Source: Halobacillus sp. Nhm2S1
Lineage (GTDB): Bacteria > Bacillota > Bacilli > Bacillales > Halobacillaceae
NCBI RefSeq assembly: GCF_019599545.1
Contig: NZ_JAIEZV010000004.1
Location: forward strand, 434,001 to 498,000
Reading direction: 5' to 3'
DNA: 64,000 nucleotides
Shown: piece by piece, positions 17,830 to 26,257 of the stretch
Numbering within the stretch: position 1 is the stretch's first letter
Layout: every line of letters starts with the position of its first letter
Notes under the pieces: generated by a model
What the model was told of the DNA's origin: nothing
What the model saw: only the letters and a program-made list of their open reading frames with translations
Database searches by the model: none
Made by a program: the position numbers and the translations under genes

Positions 17830-18654
17830 ATGAACACGAAAGAAAGTTATATTGAAGTGGAACCGGGGATTGAATTATTCGTTCAAGAAACCGGAACAGG
17901 AGACCCCCTTGTATGGATTCCGGGTTTTACATTCACGACAGAAGTCTTTTCAGAACAGGTTCATCATTTTTCAAAAACGCACCGTACGATTGTCGTCGAT
18001 CCTAGGAGCCATGGCCGATCGACAATGACCGTCCACGGAAATGATTACGTCACCCACGGTACGGATTTACAAAAAGTTCTGCAGGAATTAAACGTGGAAA
18101 ATCCCACGCTTCTCGGCTGGTCTTTCGGCTGCTTAACCATATGGGAATACATCCGGCAGTTTGGAACCGATGAGATCAAGTCCCTCATTATGATTGATAT
18201 GCCTCCGAAATCCTTATCTCTTAATCAAGAGGAGGATTGGGTAGAGGGGCCTCTTGATGATTTGGCTGCGGCCTATACAAACTTCCTCCGCCATCCAAAA
18301 GGACAGCGCGAGTTCATATCAGCCTATGCTGCGGGTGTCATGGTCCAACGGGAACTGAAAAAAGAAGAATTGACTTGGATGGTAGAGCAATCACTGAAAA
18401 CACCGTACTATATCGCGGCCAATTTGTTCTCTTCCGGACTGTTTTCCGAATACCGAGAAGAGGCAGCCCAAAGCAGTGCTTCTGTTCCAACGCTCTTCAT
18501 TGTCGCCGAACACTGGGGAAAGACAGCAACTGCTTACCTAAACAAGATGACTCCTTCTGCCTCGGTTAAAACGCTTGGCGGCCACCTCATGTTTTGGGAG
18601 CATAGTGAAAAGTTTAATAGATTCGTGGAGGAATTTTTGAAAAAAGCTCCATGA
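17830..18654 (+). CDS. Alpha/beta hydrolase
   Basis: Protein of 274 residues with the alpha/beta hydrolase fold order: oxyanion strand VWIPGF, VVDPRSHGRS, nucleophile elbow LLGWSFG with Ser98, and catalytic His in LGGHLMFWEH near the end. Cap region about 130-210. Cytoplasmic, substrate unknown; the fold covers esterases, haloperoxidase-like and lactonase-like enzymes. The start is ATG 17830 (MNTKESY), preceded by CAGGAGGGA; an earlier in-frame start lacks such a site. The Staygreen gene follows after 72 bp. Confidence 0.88.
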   Translation: MNTKESYIEVEPGIELFVQETGTGDPLVWIPGFTFTTEVFSEQVHHFSKTHRTIVVDPRSHGRSTMTVHGNDYVTHGTDLQKVLQELNVENPTLLGWSFGCLTIWEYIRQFGTDEIKSLIMIDMPPKSLSLNQEEDWVEGPLDDLAAAYTNFLRHPKGQREFISAYAAGVMVQRELKKEELTWMVEQSLKTPYYIAANLFSSGLFSEYREEAAQSSASVPTLFIVAEHWGKTATAYLNKMTPSASVKTLGGHLMFWEHSEKFNRFVEEFLKKAP

Positions 18655-18726
18655 TGTCTCTTGTTGAATTACGCCCGCACAAAATCGTAATGTCCCTCCC
18701 GCTTCCCCTTAGCAAGGAGGATTCCT

Positions 18727-19173
18727 TTGAAAAGGCTTGATCCAGACAAACTTTTCGTTGAGTTCAGACCTTGTGTTACAAAAACAGAACCTGTGTTAGG
18801 TCGGAGATATACATTGACCCATTCTGACGCGACTGCCGAACTTTTTCTCACTATAGGATTAGCGTATGCCTATGACAAGGTCACCGCCATGAGAGATGAA
18901 GTGCTTGCCGAATGGAGGATAAATCATGGTTCTCCTTATCTCTTTGTCTATGTTTATGTGGATGGACAATATGGATTCAGCCAATCTTCCATTCGCGATA
19001 CTATTTTCAGGCGCGAATTGCCATTAGCGCTTGAGGCCATCAGATATGGGGACCAGTGCCTCTTTAAAACCTATCCCGAATTGGATCTTGCATCGATTTT
19101 CATACGTTTCGGCTCCATATTCCCCCGTTACAATAAATATGAGTATTGGGGTTCCCCGAAGGATTATCGGTAG
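18727..19173 (+). CDS. Staygreen (SGR) family protein
   Basis: Protein of 148 residues. RRYTLTHSDATAELFLTIG, MRDEVLAEW, YVYVDGQYG and RRELPLALEAIRYGD match the bacterial Staygreen family. In plants the homologue removes magnesium from chlorophyll a, and some bacterial members show the same activity in vitro; the role in a non-photosynthetic Firmicute is unknown. The start is TTG 18727, six bases after AAGGAGG, so the unusual start codon is well supported. It may be co-transcribed with the hydrolase upstream and ends before a bidirectional terminator. Confidence 0.85.
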   Translation: MKRLDPDKLFVEFRPCVTKTEPVLGRRYTLTHSDATAELFLTIGLAYAYDKVTAMRDEVLAEWRINHGSPYLFVYVYVDGQYGFSQSSIRDTIFRRELPLALEAIRYGDQCLFKTYPELDLASIFIRFGSIFPRYNKYEYWGSPKDYR

Positions 19174-19223
19174 TGTGTTTTAGTGAAAGTGGAGTGGCGC
19201 CCTGTCCAAGGTCAGTAAAATAC

Positions 19224-19260
19224 AAAAAAGGTTCATCCACTTCATTGGATGAACCTTTTT
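19224..19260. terminator. Bidirectional terminator
   Basis: AAAAAAGGTTCATCCA and TTGGATGAACCTTTTT around a short loop, between the convergent Staygreen and rlmCD genes. Confidence 0.9.
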
Positions 19261-19298
19261 AAAGTTAAGACAGCCAATACCTTGAAGTCAGGTTTTGG

Positions 19299-20759
19299 TT
19301 ATCCTTTCAGCACTAACTTCGCCACGGATTCCACGTGATATGTCTGAGGAAACATATCCACCGGCTGAATCTCTTCCACCTTATATCCGTGCTTGACTAA
19401 ATACTTCATATCCCGCGCCTGTGTTTCCGGGTTACAGGACACATACACAACCTTTTGCGGCTTAAGCTTCACAACACTTGATAAAAACGCTTCGTCGCTC
19501 CCGCTTCTAGGTGGATCCATAATGACGACATCCGCTTTCTGCCCGCGTGCGGCCATATCGACCATGAACTCACCGGCGTCGCCTTGATAGAACCGTGCAT
19601 TACTCACGCCATTACGCTTAGAATTACGGATGGCGTCCCGAACCGCATCCTTATTCACCTCTACCCCGATCACTTTTCCAGCTTTGCGGCTGGCCACAAG
19701 ACCAATTGTCCCAATTCCGCAGTACGCATCGATCACGGTTTCGTTTCCAGTCAGCTCAGCCATTTCAATCGCTTTTCCATAAAGCTTTTCTGTCTGGACC
19801 GGATTGATTTGATAAAAGGACTTTGCGGAAATTTCAAATTCAAGTCCGCACAACGTGTCGGTAATCGTACCTTTGCCGAACAACACTTTTTCCTGCTCTC
19901 CCAGAACGACACTCGTATCACGCTTATTTACATTCAATAGCATGGTCGTAATCTCTGGATGAGCCTTTCTCATAGCTTTCACAAAATTGTTCTTTCCTTT
20001 GAACTCCGAGGAAGCTGCGACAAGCACCACCATGATCTCTCCACTGACCTTGCCGACTTTAATCAGCACGTGCCGCAAGAAGCCGCGTCCTGTGTCTTCA
20101 TTGTACGGCTGCATTTTTGAATTTCTCATGTAGTCCTTGATCGTATCTATGATTTCGTCCGCTTTCGGATCATGGATGAGACAACGATCCATCGGGATGA
20201 TTTCGTGCGTGTGCTGCGCATACAACCCGCCAATAACCTGACGCTTGTGATTCAGACCGAATGTTGTATGACTCTTATTCCGGTAATCATACGGATGATC
20301 CATCGTGAAAATAGGCTCCGGTTTTCCAAACGGCTTCATTAAGTGATCGATCGTTTCCTGCTTGAAGCGCGCTTGGGCATCGTTGCTCATATGCTGAAGC
20401 TGACACCCTCCGCACTCGTAGTAATATGGACAAGGCGGATCGACGCGTTCTTCTGCTGAAGTGATGACACGCTTGACTTCTGCGTCCAAAGACCGCCCCT
20501 TTTGAATGATGTTTACCTCTGCCTTTTCCCCTGGCAAGAGCAAAGGGACTTCCAGACGCTTACCCTTCCACTCGGCGATCCCCTTCCCTTCATCGGTCAG
20601 ACCTGAGCAAGTAACCTCTGCCGTTACAGGTTTCTGACCACGGGCAGGTTTACCTTTAGTTAGCGTGTGAGGAGAGGATTTTTGTTTCCCATGGGGCTTT
20701 CCAGACCTGTTCGGTTTTTTATTCGTTTTTTTATATCCTTGATTCTTTCGTTTACTCAT
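19299..20759 (-). CDS. rlmCD: 23S rRNA (uracil-C5) methyltransferase RlmCD/RlmD type
   Basis: SAM-dependent RNA methyltransferase of the TrmA/RumA group, 486 residues. A long basic N-terminal tail (about 45 residues, many Lys/Ser/Pro) precedes the TRAM domain. The Fe-S cysteines lie in CPYYYECGGCQLQH, the SAM fold in VIDAYCGIGTIGL, the catalytic loop in DPPRSG, and the nucleophile Cys in YVSCNPETQARD. In Firmicutes one enzyme makes both m5U747 and m5U1939. Start taken at ATG 20759. Not in an operon; MFS gene lies upstream of its terminator. Confidence 0.92.
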   Translation of the reverse strand: MSKRKNQGYKKTNKKPNRSGKPHGKQKSSPHTLTKGKPARGQKPVTAEVTCSGLTDEGKGIAEWKGKRLEVPLLLPGEKAEVNIIQKGRSLDAEVKRVITSAEERVDPPCPYYYECGGCQLQHMSNDAQARFKQETIDHLMKPFGKPEPIFTMDHPYDYRNKSHTTFGLNHKRQVIGGLYAQHTHEIIPMDRCLIHDPKADEIIDTIKDYMRNSKMQPYNEDTGRGFLRHVLIKVGKVSGEIMVVLVAASSEFKGKNNFVKAMRKAHPEITTMLLNVNKRDTSVVLGEQEKVLFGKGTITDTLCGLEFEISAKSFYQINPVQTEKLYGKAIEMAELTGNETVIDAYCGIGTIGLVASRKAGKVIGVEVNKDAVRDAIRNSKRNGVSNARFYQGDAGEFMVDMAARGQKADVVIMDPPRSGSDEAFLSSVVKLKPQKVVYVSCNPETQARDMKYLVKHGYKVEEIQPVDMFPQTYHVESVAKLVLKG

Positions 20760-20831
20760 AGGCACTTCCTGTCTTTGCTTATTTGCCCCTCATTATAAAC
20801 TACCGGAAGCCGGCGGTAAAACAGAGGGAGG

Positions 20832-20866
20832 AAAAAAGAGCTTCCCCTTTGAGTGGGAAGCTCTTT
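20832..20866. terminator. Terminator of the MFS exporter gene
   Basis: AAAAAAGAGCTTCCC, 8-nt loop, GGGAAGCTCTTT; A-run on the left gives the minus transcript its T-run. Confidence 0.85.
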
Positions 20867-20869
20867 GCA

Positions 20870-22060
20870 TCAACTCTTTCTAAGTTTTTGAACGATAAGG
20901 AATCCGGCAGCCGCCATGACAAAAATAAGCAGCAGGCCTGCAAAACCGTTGGTAAAACCCGTACGCTCAACCGCAAATCCGAACAACGGAAAGCTGATCA
21001 TAATGATAAAGCTCTCCATCAAACCAATTAATGAAAAGAAGGTGGACCTGACATTGCTTTTTAATAAGTTTTGCACAAACGAACTGAAGATGGGTTCGAA
21101 AAGACTCAACAGCTGCGCAAGGAATAAGAAGGATAGTAGAATCGCCCAGTCCATAGCAAAAATGAACAGGATGAAGAATAATAGAAAAAGCCCTAAGCCG
21201 TAATATAAGATATTGAAAAACTTAAATCGTTTTTCTACCCTGTAGGCGATTTTCGCCATGACGACTCCTAAGAGCCCCTCCACTGTAAATACAGCACCTA
21301 CCACAACAGAGGAGTAACCTAACTGGATGAAGTACTCCTGGCCGTAAAACACGAGGATCACCATCACCGCACTCGCCAATATAAACAACACCACAGGACG
21401 GTGGATGACCGAGTTCTCCCTCCATACAACCAAACCCAGTTTAAATTGATGGACCCACTGGTTATACCAGCGGCCGCCGATGTCTTCCGTTTTTTCACGT
21501 TCCGGCTCCTTCAATAAAAATAGAGGAATGAGCGCAAGAACATGGGTGAAAATCGTTGTTCCATAAACCCATCCCCAGCTGATCTCCGCCATAAAACCGC
21601 CGAGGAATTTGGCAAGGCTCAATGATAATAGAGCAAGAGCCGTCATGCTTCCGATCACCTTCGTATAATCTTTCTCCCGGTTTTCATTTTTCAACGTATC
21701 ATAAGCAAACGCCTGCTCAGCACCGGAATGGAAAGTCACCATCATCCCCATCGACAAAAAGGCGAGCGTGAACATCGAAAAAGTACCGCTGATCATCATA
21801 AACAGTCCATAAAGAATGCTGAACACATTGCCGATCACTAAACTCACTTTCCGGCCATACAAATCCGCAATCATCCCTGTAGGAACCTCAAAAAGCACAA
21901 TCGCCAAGTGAAGGAAAGCTTCCAGCAAACCGATTTGACCGAACGTCATTCCTCTGTCGCCAAGGTAGATGACCCATAAGGCACGATCAAAAAACAACTG
22001 AGCAAAAAAGATATAGAAATACAGCATATAGATATTACGTTTTGTTTTAAACATTGTCAT
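20870..22060 (-). CDS. MFS transporter, probable drug exporter under leader-peptide control
   Basis: Major facilitator with 12 predicted transmembrane segments, 396 residues. The first-half signature is visible as VPTGMIADLYGRKVSLVIG (the loop 2-3 motif with DxxGRK). A charged middle loop (LKEPEREKTEDIGGRW) separates the halves. Substrate not evident. The gene has a 226-nt leader with a 36-codon reading frame and two terminators, the second ending 17 bp before the start, a layout known for antibiotic-resistance genes controlled by ribosome-mediated attenuation. The start is ambiguous between ATG 22060 and ATG 22054; AGAGAGG lies upstream of both. Confidence 0.85.
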   Translation of the reverse strand: MTMFKTKRNIYMLYFYIFFAQLFFDRALWVIYLGDRGMTFGQIGLLEAFLHLAIVLFEVPTGMIADLYGRKVSLVIGNVFSILYGLFMMISGTFSMFTLAFLSMGMMVTFHSGAEQAFAYDTLKNENREKDYTKVIGSMTALALLSLSLAKFLGGFMAEISWGWVYGTTIFTHVLALIPLFLLKEPEREKTEDIGGRWYNQWVHQFKLGLVVWRENSVIHRPVVLFILASAVMVILVFYGQEYFIQLGYSSVVVGAVFTVEGLLGVVMAKIAYRVEKRFKFFNILYYGLGLFLLFFILFIFAMDWAILLSFLFLAQLLSLFEPIFSSFVQNLLKSNVRSTFFSLIGLMESFIIMISFPLFGFAVERTGFTNGFAGLLLIFVMAAAGFLIVQKLRKS

Positions 22061-22078
22061 TCGTCCTCTCTTATACAT

Positions 22079-22112
22079 AAAAAAAGCCACACGTGAGATC
22101 ATCCCCGTGTGG
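22079..22112 (-). terminator. Leader terminator T2 (attenuator) before the MFS gene
   Basis: Minus strand CCACACG, 12-nt loop, CGTGTGG, then CTTTTTTT, ending just before the MFS ribosome binding site. If it forms, no MFS transcript is made. Its 5' arm (CACACG) could instead pair with either of two upstream CGTGTG copies. Confidence 0.75.
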
Positions 22113-22148
22113 TTGAAGGAAATCATACGTACGTTCACACGATGGAAT

Positions 22149-22259
22149 TCAGCTAAAAAAGGACACACGTGTCCCTCGGATTACTGAGATTCCAAAAATA
22201 GACATCATAAAAAGCAGGTGTTTATCCTCACTTTTGATATCTAAGGTGAATGCAGGCAT
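22149..22259 (-). CDS. 36-residue leader peptide of the MFS exporter
   Basis: Begins MPAFTLDIKSEDKHLL and ends RGTRVSFFS. A perfect Shine-Dalgarno site (AAAGGAGGG, six to seven bases before ATG) and a promoter 35 bp upstream show it is translated. Its last codons lie inside terminator T1, so a translating or stalled ribosome would control folding of the leader. No similarity to a known leader peptide is recognised. Absence of other function and its position make a cis-regulatory role the best reading. Confidence 0.7.
   Translation of the reverse strand: MPAFTLDIKSEDKHLLFMMSIFGISVIRGTRVSFFS
22155..22179 (-). terminator. Leader terminator T1 overlapping the leader peptide gene
   Basis: Minus strand GGGACACGTGTGTCC followed by TTTTTT: 5 Watson-Crick pairs around a CGTG loop, extended by weaker pairs. 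It overlaps codons 29-35 of the leader peptide. Its CGTGTG can alternatively pair with the CACACG arm of T2. Confidence 0.55.
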
Positions 22260-22293
22260 GATTTTCCCTCCTTTATGTACAAGATTGGTTTCC

Positions 22294-22322
22294 ATTATAA
22301 TACGCTTTCAAAATTTAGACAA
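22294..22322 (-). promoter_or_regulatory. Sigma-A promoter of the leader peptide-MFS unit
   Basis: Minus strand TTGTCT, 17-bp spacer, TATAAT; perfect -10 box. It would start the transcript about 25 nt before the leader peptide ribosome binding site. Confidence 0.65.
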
Positions 22323-22423
22323 CTTCCTCTGGTTCAATAGCCAAACGTCTGGAGTATGGCTTTCTTTCACCGTCATGCCAACGAGCCTACGGTCAATGCC
22401 CACAATCATAAACCATTTTTTTG

Positions 22424-22452
22424 TTGTATCCATTCGCAAACAATGATACTAT
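22424..22452 (+). promoter_or_regulatory. Probable promoter of the PPDK operon
   Basis: TTGTAT, 17-bp spacer, TACTAT, divergent from the MFS leader promoter. A palindromic operator begins at the end of the -10 box. Confidence 0.55.
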
Positions 22453-22470
22453 ACTATTCAGTAATAGTAT
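22451..22470. promoter_or_regulatory. Palindromic operator at the PPDK promoter start point
   Basis: ATACTATT-CAGT-AATAGTAT, perfect 8-bp arms, lying over the expected transcription start. A downstream motif TATGACACATT (22468-22478) resembles the CcpN site of gluconeogenic genes in Bacillus; this second point is tentative. Confidence 0.5.
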
Positions 22471-22599
22471 GACACATTAACTCAATAACTCCGAATTAGT
22501 GTAACATAATAATTAGGAAGGTATGAAAGAGTAGGAACCTGTACATACACCAACGATTTCATACACTTTCTCCAGAACTAAAAGTAAGGGAGATGGATT

Positions 22600-23418
22600 G
22601 TGACGAATCAAGAAATGGTTTATATCGTGTCCGATTCCGTCGGCGAAACAGCTGAATTAATGGTCAAAGCTGTCGCAAGTCAATTTTTTGGTCAGGAAGT
22701 TGAAATCCAGCACTTTTCCTATGTAGAGGATGAGCAGGATATCAATAACGTCATCACTGTGGCGAAGTATCGCCCTTCCATCATTGCCTACACCATCGTC
22801 CTTCCTGATTTGAAGGATTACCTTGACCAGAGAGCAGAGGAAGAACAAATCATTGCCGTTGATTTGATGTATCCTTTGATGAATGCATTCACTCAAAAGT
22901 TCAATCTGCAGCCCAATCGTCAACCTGGACAGATGAGAAAGTTGGATGAGAACTATTTCAAGCGTGTGGAAGCCATTGAGTTTGCTGTGAAATATGATGA
23001 CGGTCAGGAAGTCAGAGGATTGAAACAGGCAGACATTGTTCTTATCGGAGTGTCGAGAACCTCCAAGACTCCTCTTTCTATGTATCTAGCGAATAAACAA
23101 TTCAAGGTAGCCAATGTGCCTCTGATCCCCGAGGTTCCACCTCCTGCAGAACTTTTTGAAATTCCAAGGAAAAAATGCATTGGATTGATCATTTCACCGG
23201 AAAAATTAAATAATATTCGCAGGGAACGATTAAAAAGGCTCGGTCTAACAAACTCAGCAAGTTACGCCTCATTGAATCGGATTTTTGAAGAATTAACGTG
23301 TGCAGAAGACATTATGAAAAAAATTGGATGTCCAGTGATTGATGTTTCCAACAAGGCGATTGAGGAGACAGCCGATATCATCCTGGCCATGTTTAATAAA
23401 AGGGGGAGCTTTGCCTAA
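22600..23418 (+). CDS. Pyruvate, phosphate dikinase regulatory protein (DUF299)
   Basis: Bifunctional kinase/phosphorylase of 272 residues that inactivates PPDK by ADP-dependent phosphorylation of an active-site Thr and reactivates it by phosphorolysis. N-terminal YIVSDSVGETAELM and the P-loop-like GVSRTSKTP (about 150-158) are the family hallmarks. Start GTG at 22600 with GGGAG seven bases upstream. Its stop overlaps the start of ppdK (TAATG), so the pair is translationally coupled, and the genomic link confirms the target. Confidence 0.93.
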   Translation: MTNQEMVYIVSDSVGETAELMVKAVASQFFGQEVEIQHFSYVEDEQDINNVITVAKYRPSIIAYTIVLPDLKDYLDQRAEEEQIIAVDLMYPLMNAFTQKFNLQPNRQPGQMRKLDENYFKRVEAIEFAVKYDDGQEVRGLKQADIVLIGVSRTSKTPLSMYLANKQFKVANVPLIPEVPPPAELFEIPRKKCIGLIISPEKLNNIRRERLKRLGLTNSASYASLNRIFEELTCAEDIMKKIGCPVIDVSNKAIEETADIILAMFNKRGSFA

Positions 23419-26090
23419 TGGAAAACAATTTTGTATTCATGTTTGATCAATCTGGAAAGAACAAGAAAGAACTCCTGGGTGGAAAAGGCGCGAATTTAGC
23501 GGAAATGACCCGAATCGGTTTACCTGTTCCTTACGGCTTTACGATCACGACAGACGCCTGTAACGCCTATTATGATGCAGATCAAGTGATATCGTCAGAA
23601 ATTGAGTCCCAAGTATTACAATCCCTCCAAGTCCTTGAGGAGAAAACTGACAAAAAGCTAGGAGATCCAACCAATCCACTTCTCGTTTCTGTGCGCTCAG
23701 GTGCCGTCCATTCCATGCCTGGGATGATGGATACCGTCCTGAACCTCGGAATGAATGATGACACAGTTAAAGGAATGGCAGAACTTACGAATAACGCTCG
23801 CTTTGCCTATGATTCCTATCGCCGGTTTATTCAAATGTTCGGGAATGTTGTCCTGGATATAGAAAACTACATTTTCGAACATCGGTTAGAAGAAATCCGT
23901 GAAGAAAAAGGGTACCAATCCGATACAGAACTCACAGCCGAAGATTGGAAAGAAGTGATCGAAGCATTCCAATCGATTGTGCTCAAAAATACGAAGCGAA
24001 GCTTTCCTCAGGATCCAAAAGAACAGCTTTTCCTTACAATCAAGGCCGTGTTTGACTCATGGAATAACAAACGGGCCATCCTGTACCGCCGCCTTCATCA
24101 AATTCCCGGCCACCTTGGTACAGCGGTCAATATTCAAAGCATGGTATTCGGAAACATGGGCGAGGATTCCGGCACAGGTGTCGCCTTTACACGCAATCCA
24201 TCCACCGGGGAGTCTATGCTTTATGGAGAATATTTAATCAACGCACAAGGAGAAGACGTCGTCGCAGGGATTCGTACACCTCAGCCGATTGCGACGCTGA
24301 AAGATGAAATGCCGGATGTCTATCAACAATTGGTGGAGACCTGTCAGTTATTAGAAGACCATTACAAAGATATGCAGGACATTGAATTCACAGTAGAACG
24401 TGGAAAGTTGTTCATCCTACAAACACGGACAGGAAAACGAACGGCCCAGGCAGCCATTCGAATCGCTGTAGAAATGGTAAAAGAAAATATCATGGACCAG
24501 CAGGAAGCGCTGTTACGCGTGGATCCTGATCAGCTCAATCAGCTTCTCCATCATCGTATCGATCCTGAATACAAAAGGGAACATTTAGCTACAGGCTTAC
24601 CCGCTTCCCCTGGAGCTGCCACAGGGCAGGTCGTCTTTGATGCGGATGAAGCCGATATGCTCGCCAAGGATGGAAAAAAGGTTATCCTCGTCCGCCCTGA
24701 GACGACACCTGATGACATCCATGGAATCATCGCTTCTCAAGCTACAGTTACGAGCCGAGGCGGAATGACCAGTCATGCCGCAGTTGTTGCCAGAGGAATG
24801 GGGAAAGCTTGTATCTGCGGCTGTGACTCCATGAAAATTCATTTGGAATCCAAACAGTTTTCCGTAGGCGATACAACTGTAAACCACGGGGATACGATTA
24901 CGATTGACGGATCGACAGGAGAAATCTTCCTCGGTGAAATCCCAATGATTGAACCAGAACTTTCGGAAGAGTTCCAACTACTGCTTCGCTGGGCAGATGA
25001 AGAGAGAAAGATCGGAGTACGGGCGAATGCGGATAACCCAACAGACGCTGCAAAAGCCCTGGAGTTTGGAGCGGGCGGTATTGGACTTTGCCGCACCGAG
25101 CACATGTTTATGGATAGCTCCCGTATCCCTACCGTTCAAAGCATGATCTTATCTGAAACGACCATGGAACGTAAGGAGGCTCTGGATCAACTCCTGCCTA
25201 TGCAGCAACAGGATTTTGAGCAGATTTTTGAAACGATGCAAGGACATCCCATTACTGTAAGGCTACTAGATCCTCCGCTTCATGAATTTATGCCGGACAA
25301 AGAAGAGTTGCTCGTTGATGTGACGAGATTGCAAATTACTAGTCCCGACTCAAAAGAGTTGCACGAAAAACAAAACCTTTTACGCAAAGTACGGTTATTA
25401 GAAGAAGCAAACCCTATGTTAGGCCTGCGTGGCTGCCGCTTAGGTATGATCCACCCTGAAATTTACGAAATGCAGATCATGGCCATCTTCCAGGCGATGT
25501 CCAACGTCATGAAAAAAGGAATCACAGTTCAACCAGAAATTATGATTCCGTTAGTCAGCCATGTGAATGAACTGAAAGAAATGCGCCAATTGGTGATTCG
25601 AATCAGCCAACAAGTCCAGACAGAGACTGACCAGGAATTCGATTATCTGATTGGAACCATGATTGAAACACCGCGTGCAGCACTCACAGCCAATCAGATT
25701 GCTGAAGAGGCAGACTTCTTCTCGTTTGGAACCAATGATTTAACTCAAACGACGTTTGGGTTCAGTCGAGACGATGCAGAAGGTAAATTTCTTCAACAGT
25801 ATGTAGATCGCGATGTGCTGCACAGAAATCCATTCGTTTCCTTGGACCAGGATGGTGTTGGGAAACTGGTAGAGAGTGGTGTCAAACTGGGGAAAGAAAC
25901 AAATCCTGCTCTGAAAACAGGGATTTGTGGAGAACACGGAGGAGAAAAAGAGTCCATTCAGTTTTGCTTTGATTTAGGACTGGAGTATGTAAGCTGCTCT
26001 CCTTTCCGCGTTCCATCAGCACGACTGGCAGCCGCTCAGTCAACCATTCGCAGCGAACGGAAAACCCGAAAAGAACCACAGTACAGTTAA
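23418..26090 (+). CDS. ppdK: Pyruvate, phosphate dikinase
   Basis: Protein of 890 residues, full length. Domains in order: N-terminal ATP-grasp (GGKGANLAEM; VSVRSGAVHSMPGMMDT), central phosphohistidine domain with GGMTSHAAVVARGMG (catalytic His453, the Thr three residues before it being the usual regulatory site), and a C-terminal PEP/pyruvate barrel ending in KTGICGEHGG with Cys837. It interconverts pyruvate + ATP + Pi with PEP + AMP + PPi, serving gluconeogenesis or glycolysis with pyrophosphate. Encoded directly after its own regulator, and followed by a strong terminator. No mutation of key residues is seen. Confidence 0.96.
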   Translation: MENNFVFMFDQSGKNKKELLGGKGANLAEMTRIGLPVPYGFTITTDACNAYYDADQVISSEIESQVLQSLQVLEEKTDKKLGDPTNPLLVSVRSGAVHSMPGMMDTVLNLGMNDDTVKGMAELTNNARFAYDSYRRFIQMFGNVVLDIENYIFEHRLEEIREEKGYQSDTELTAEDWKEVIEAFQSIVLKNTKRSFPQDPKEQLFLTIKAVFDSWNNKRAILYRRLHQIPGHLGTAVNIQSMVFGNMGEDSGTGVAFTRNPSTGESMLYGEYLINAQGEDVVAGIRTPQPIATLKDEMPDVYQQLVETCQLLEDHYKDMQDIEFTVERGKLFILQTRTGKRTAQAAIRIAVEMVKENIMDQQEALLRVDPDQLNQLLHHRIDPEYKREHLATGLPASPGAATGQVVFDADEADMLAKDGKKVILVRPETTPDDIHGIIASQATVTSRGGMTSHAAVVARGMGKACICGCDSMKIHLESKQFSVGDTTVNHGDTITIDGSTGEIFLGEIPMIEPELSEEFQLLLRWADEERKIGVRANADNPTDAAKALEFGAGGIGLCRTEHMFMDSSRIPTVQSMILSETTMERKEALDQLLPMQQQDFEQIFETMQGHPITVRLLDPPLHEFMPDKEELLVDVTRLQITSPDSKELHEKQNLLRKVRLLEEANPMLGLRGCRLGMIHPEIYEMQIMAIFQAMSNVMKKGITVQPEIMIPLVSHVNELKEMRQLVIRISQQVQTETDQEFDYLIGTMIETPRAALTANQIAEEADFFSFGTNDLTQTTFGFSRDDAEGKFLQQYVDRDVLHRNPFVSLDQDGVGKLVESGVKLGKETNPALKTGICGEHGGEKESIQFCFDLGLEYVSCSPFRVPSARLAAAQSTIRSERKTRKEPQYS

Positions 26091-26133
26091 TCGAGCTTTT
26101 CTCCATTCTCTTATCCTGAGATTTTTCACAAAG

Positions 26134-26168
26134 AGCGTTCCATCCACTGTTTGGATGGAACGCTTTTT
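26134..26168 (+). terminator. Terminator of ppdK
   Basis: AGCGTTCCATCCA and TGGATGGAACGCT around a short loop, then TTTTT. Confidence 0.9.
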
Positions 26169-26179
26169 ATGTTAAAAGC

Positions 26180-26248
26180 AAAAAAGGAGAAGGCTCCCCT
26201 TCCCTCATGTACGCTTCACGAGCCATACATATTAAAGGGGCCTTCTCC
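26180..26248 (-). terminator. Terminator of betA
   Basis: Minus strand GGAGAAGG ... CCTTCTCC arms with further CCCC/GGGG pairing around a 30-nt centre, then TTTTTT. The long interrupted stem lies directly beyond the betA stop. Confidence 0.75.
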
Positions 26249-26257
26249 ATTTACGTT

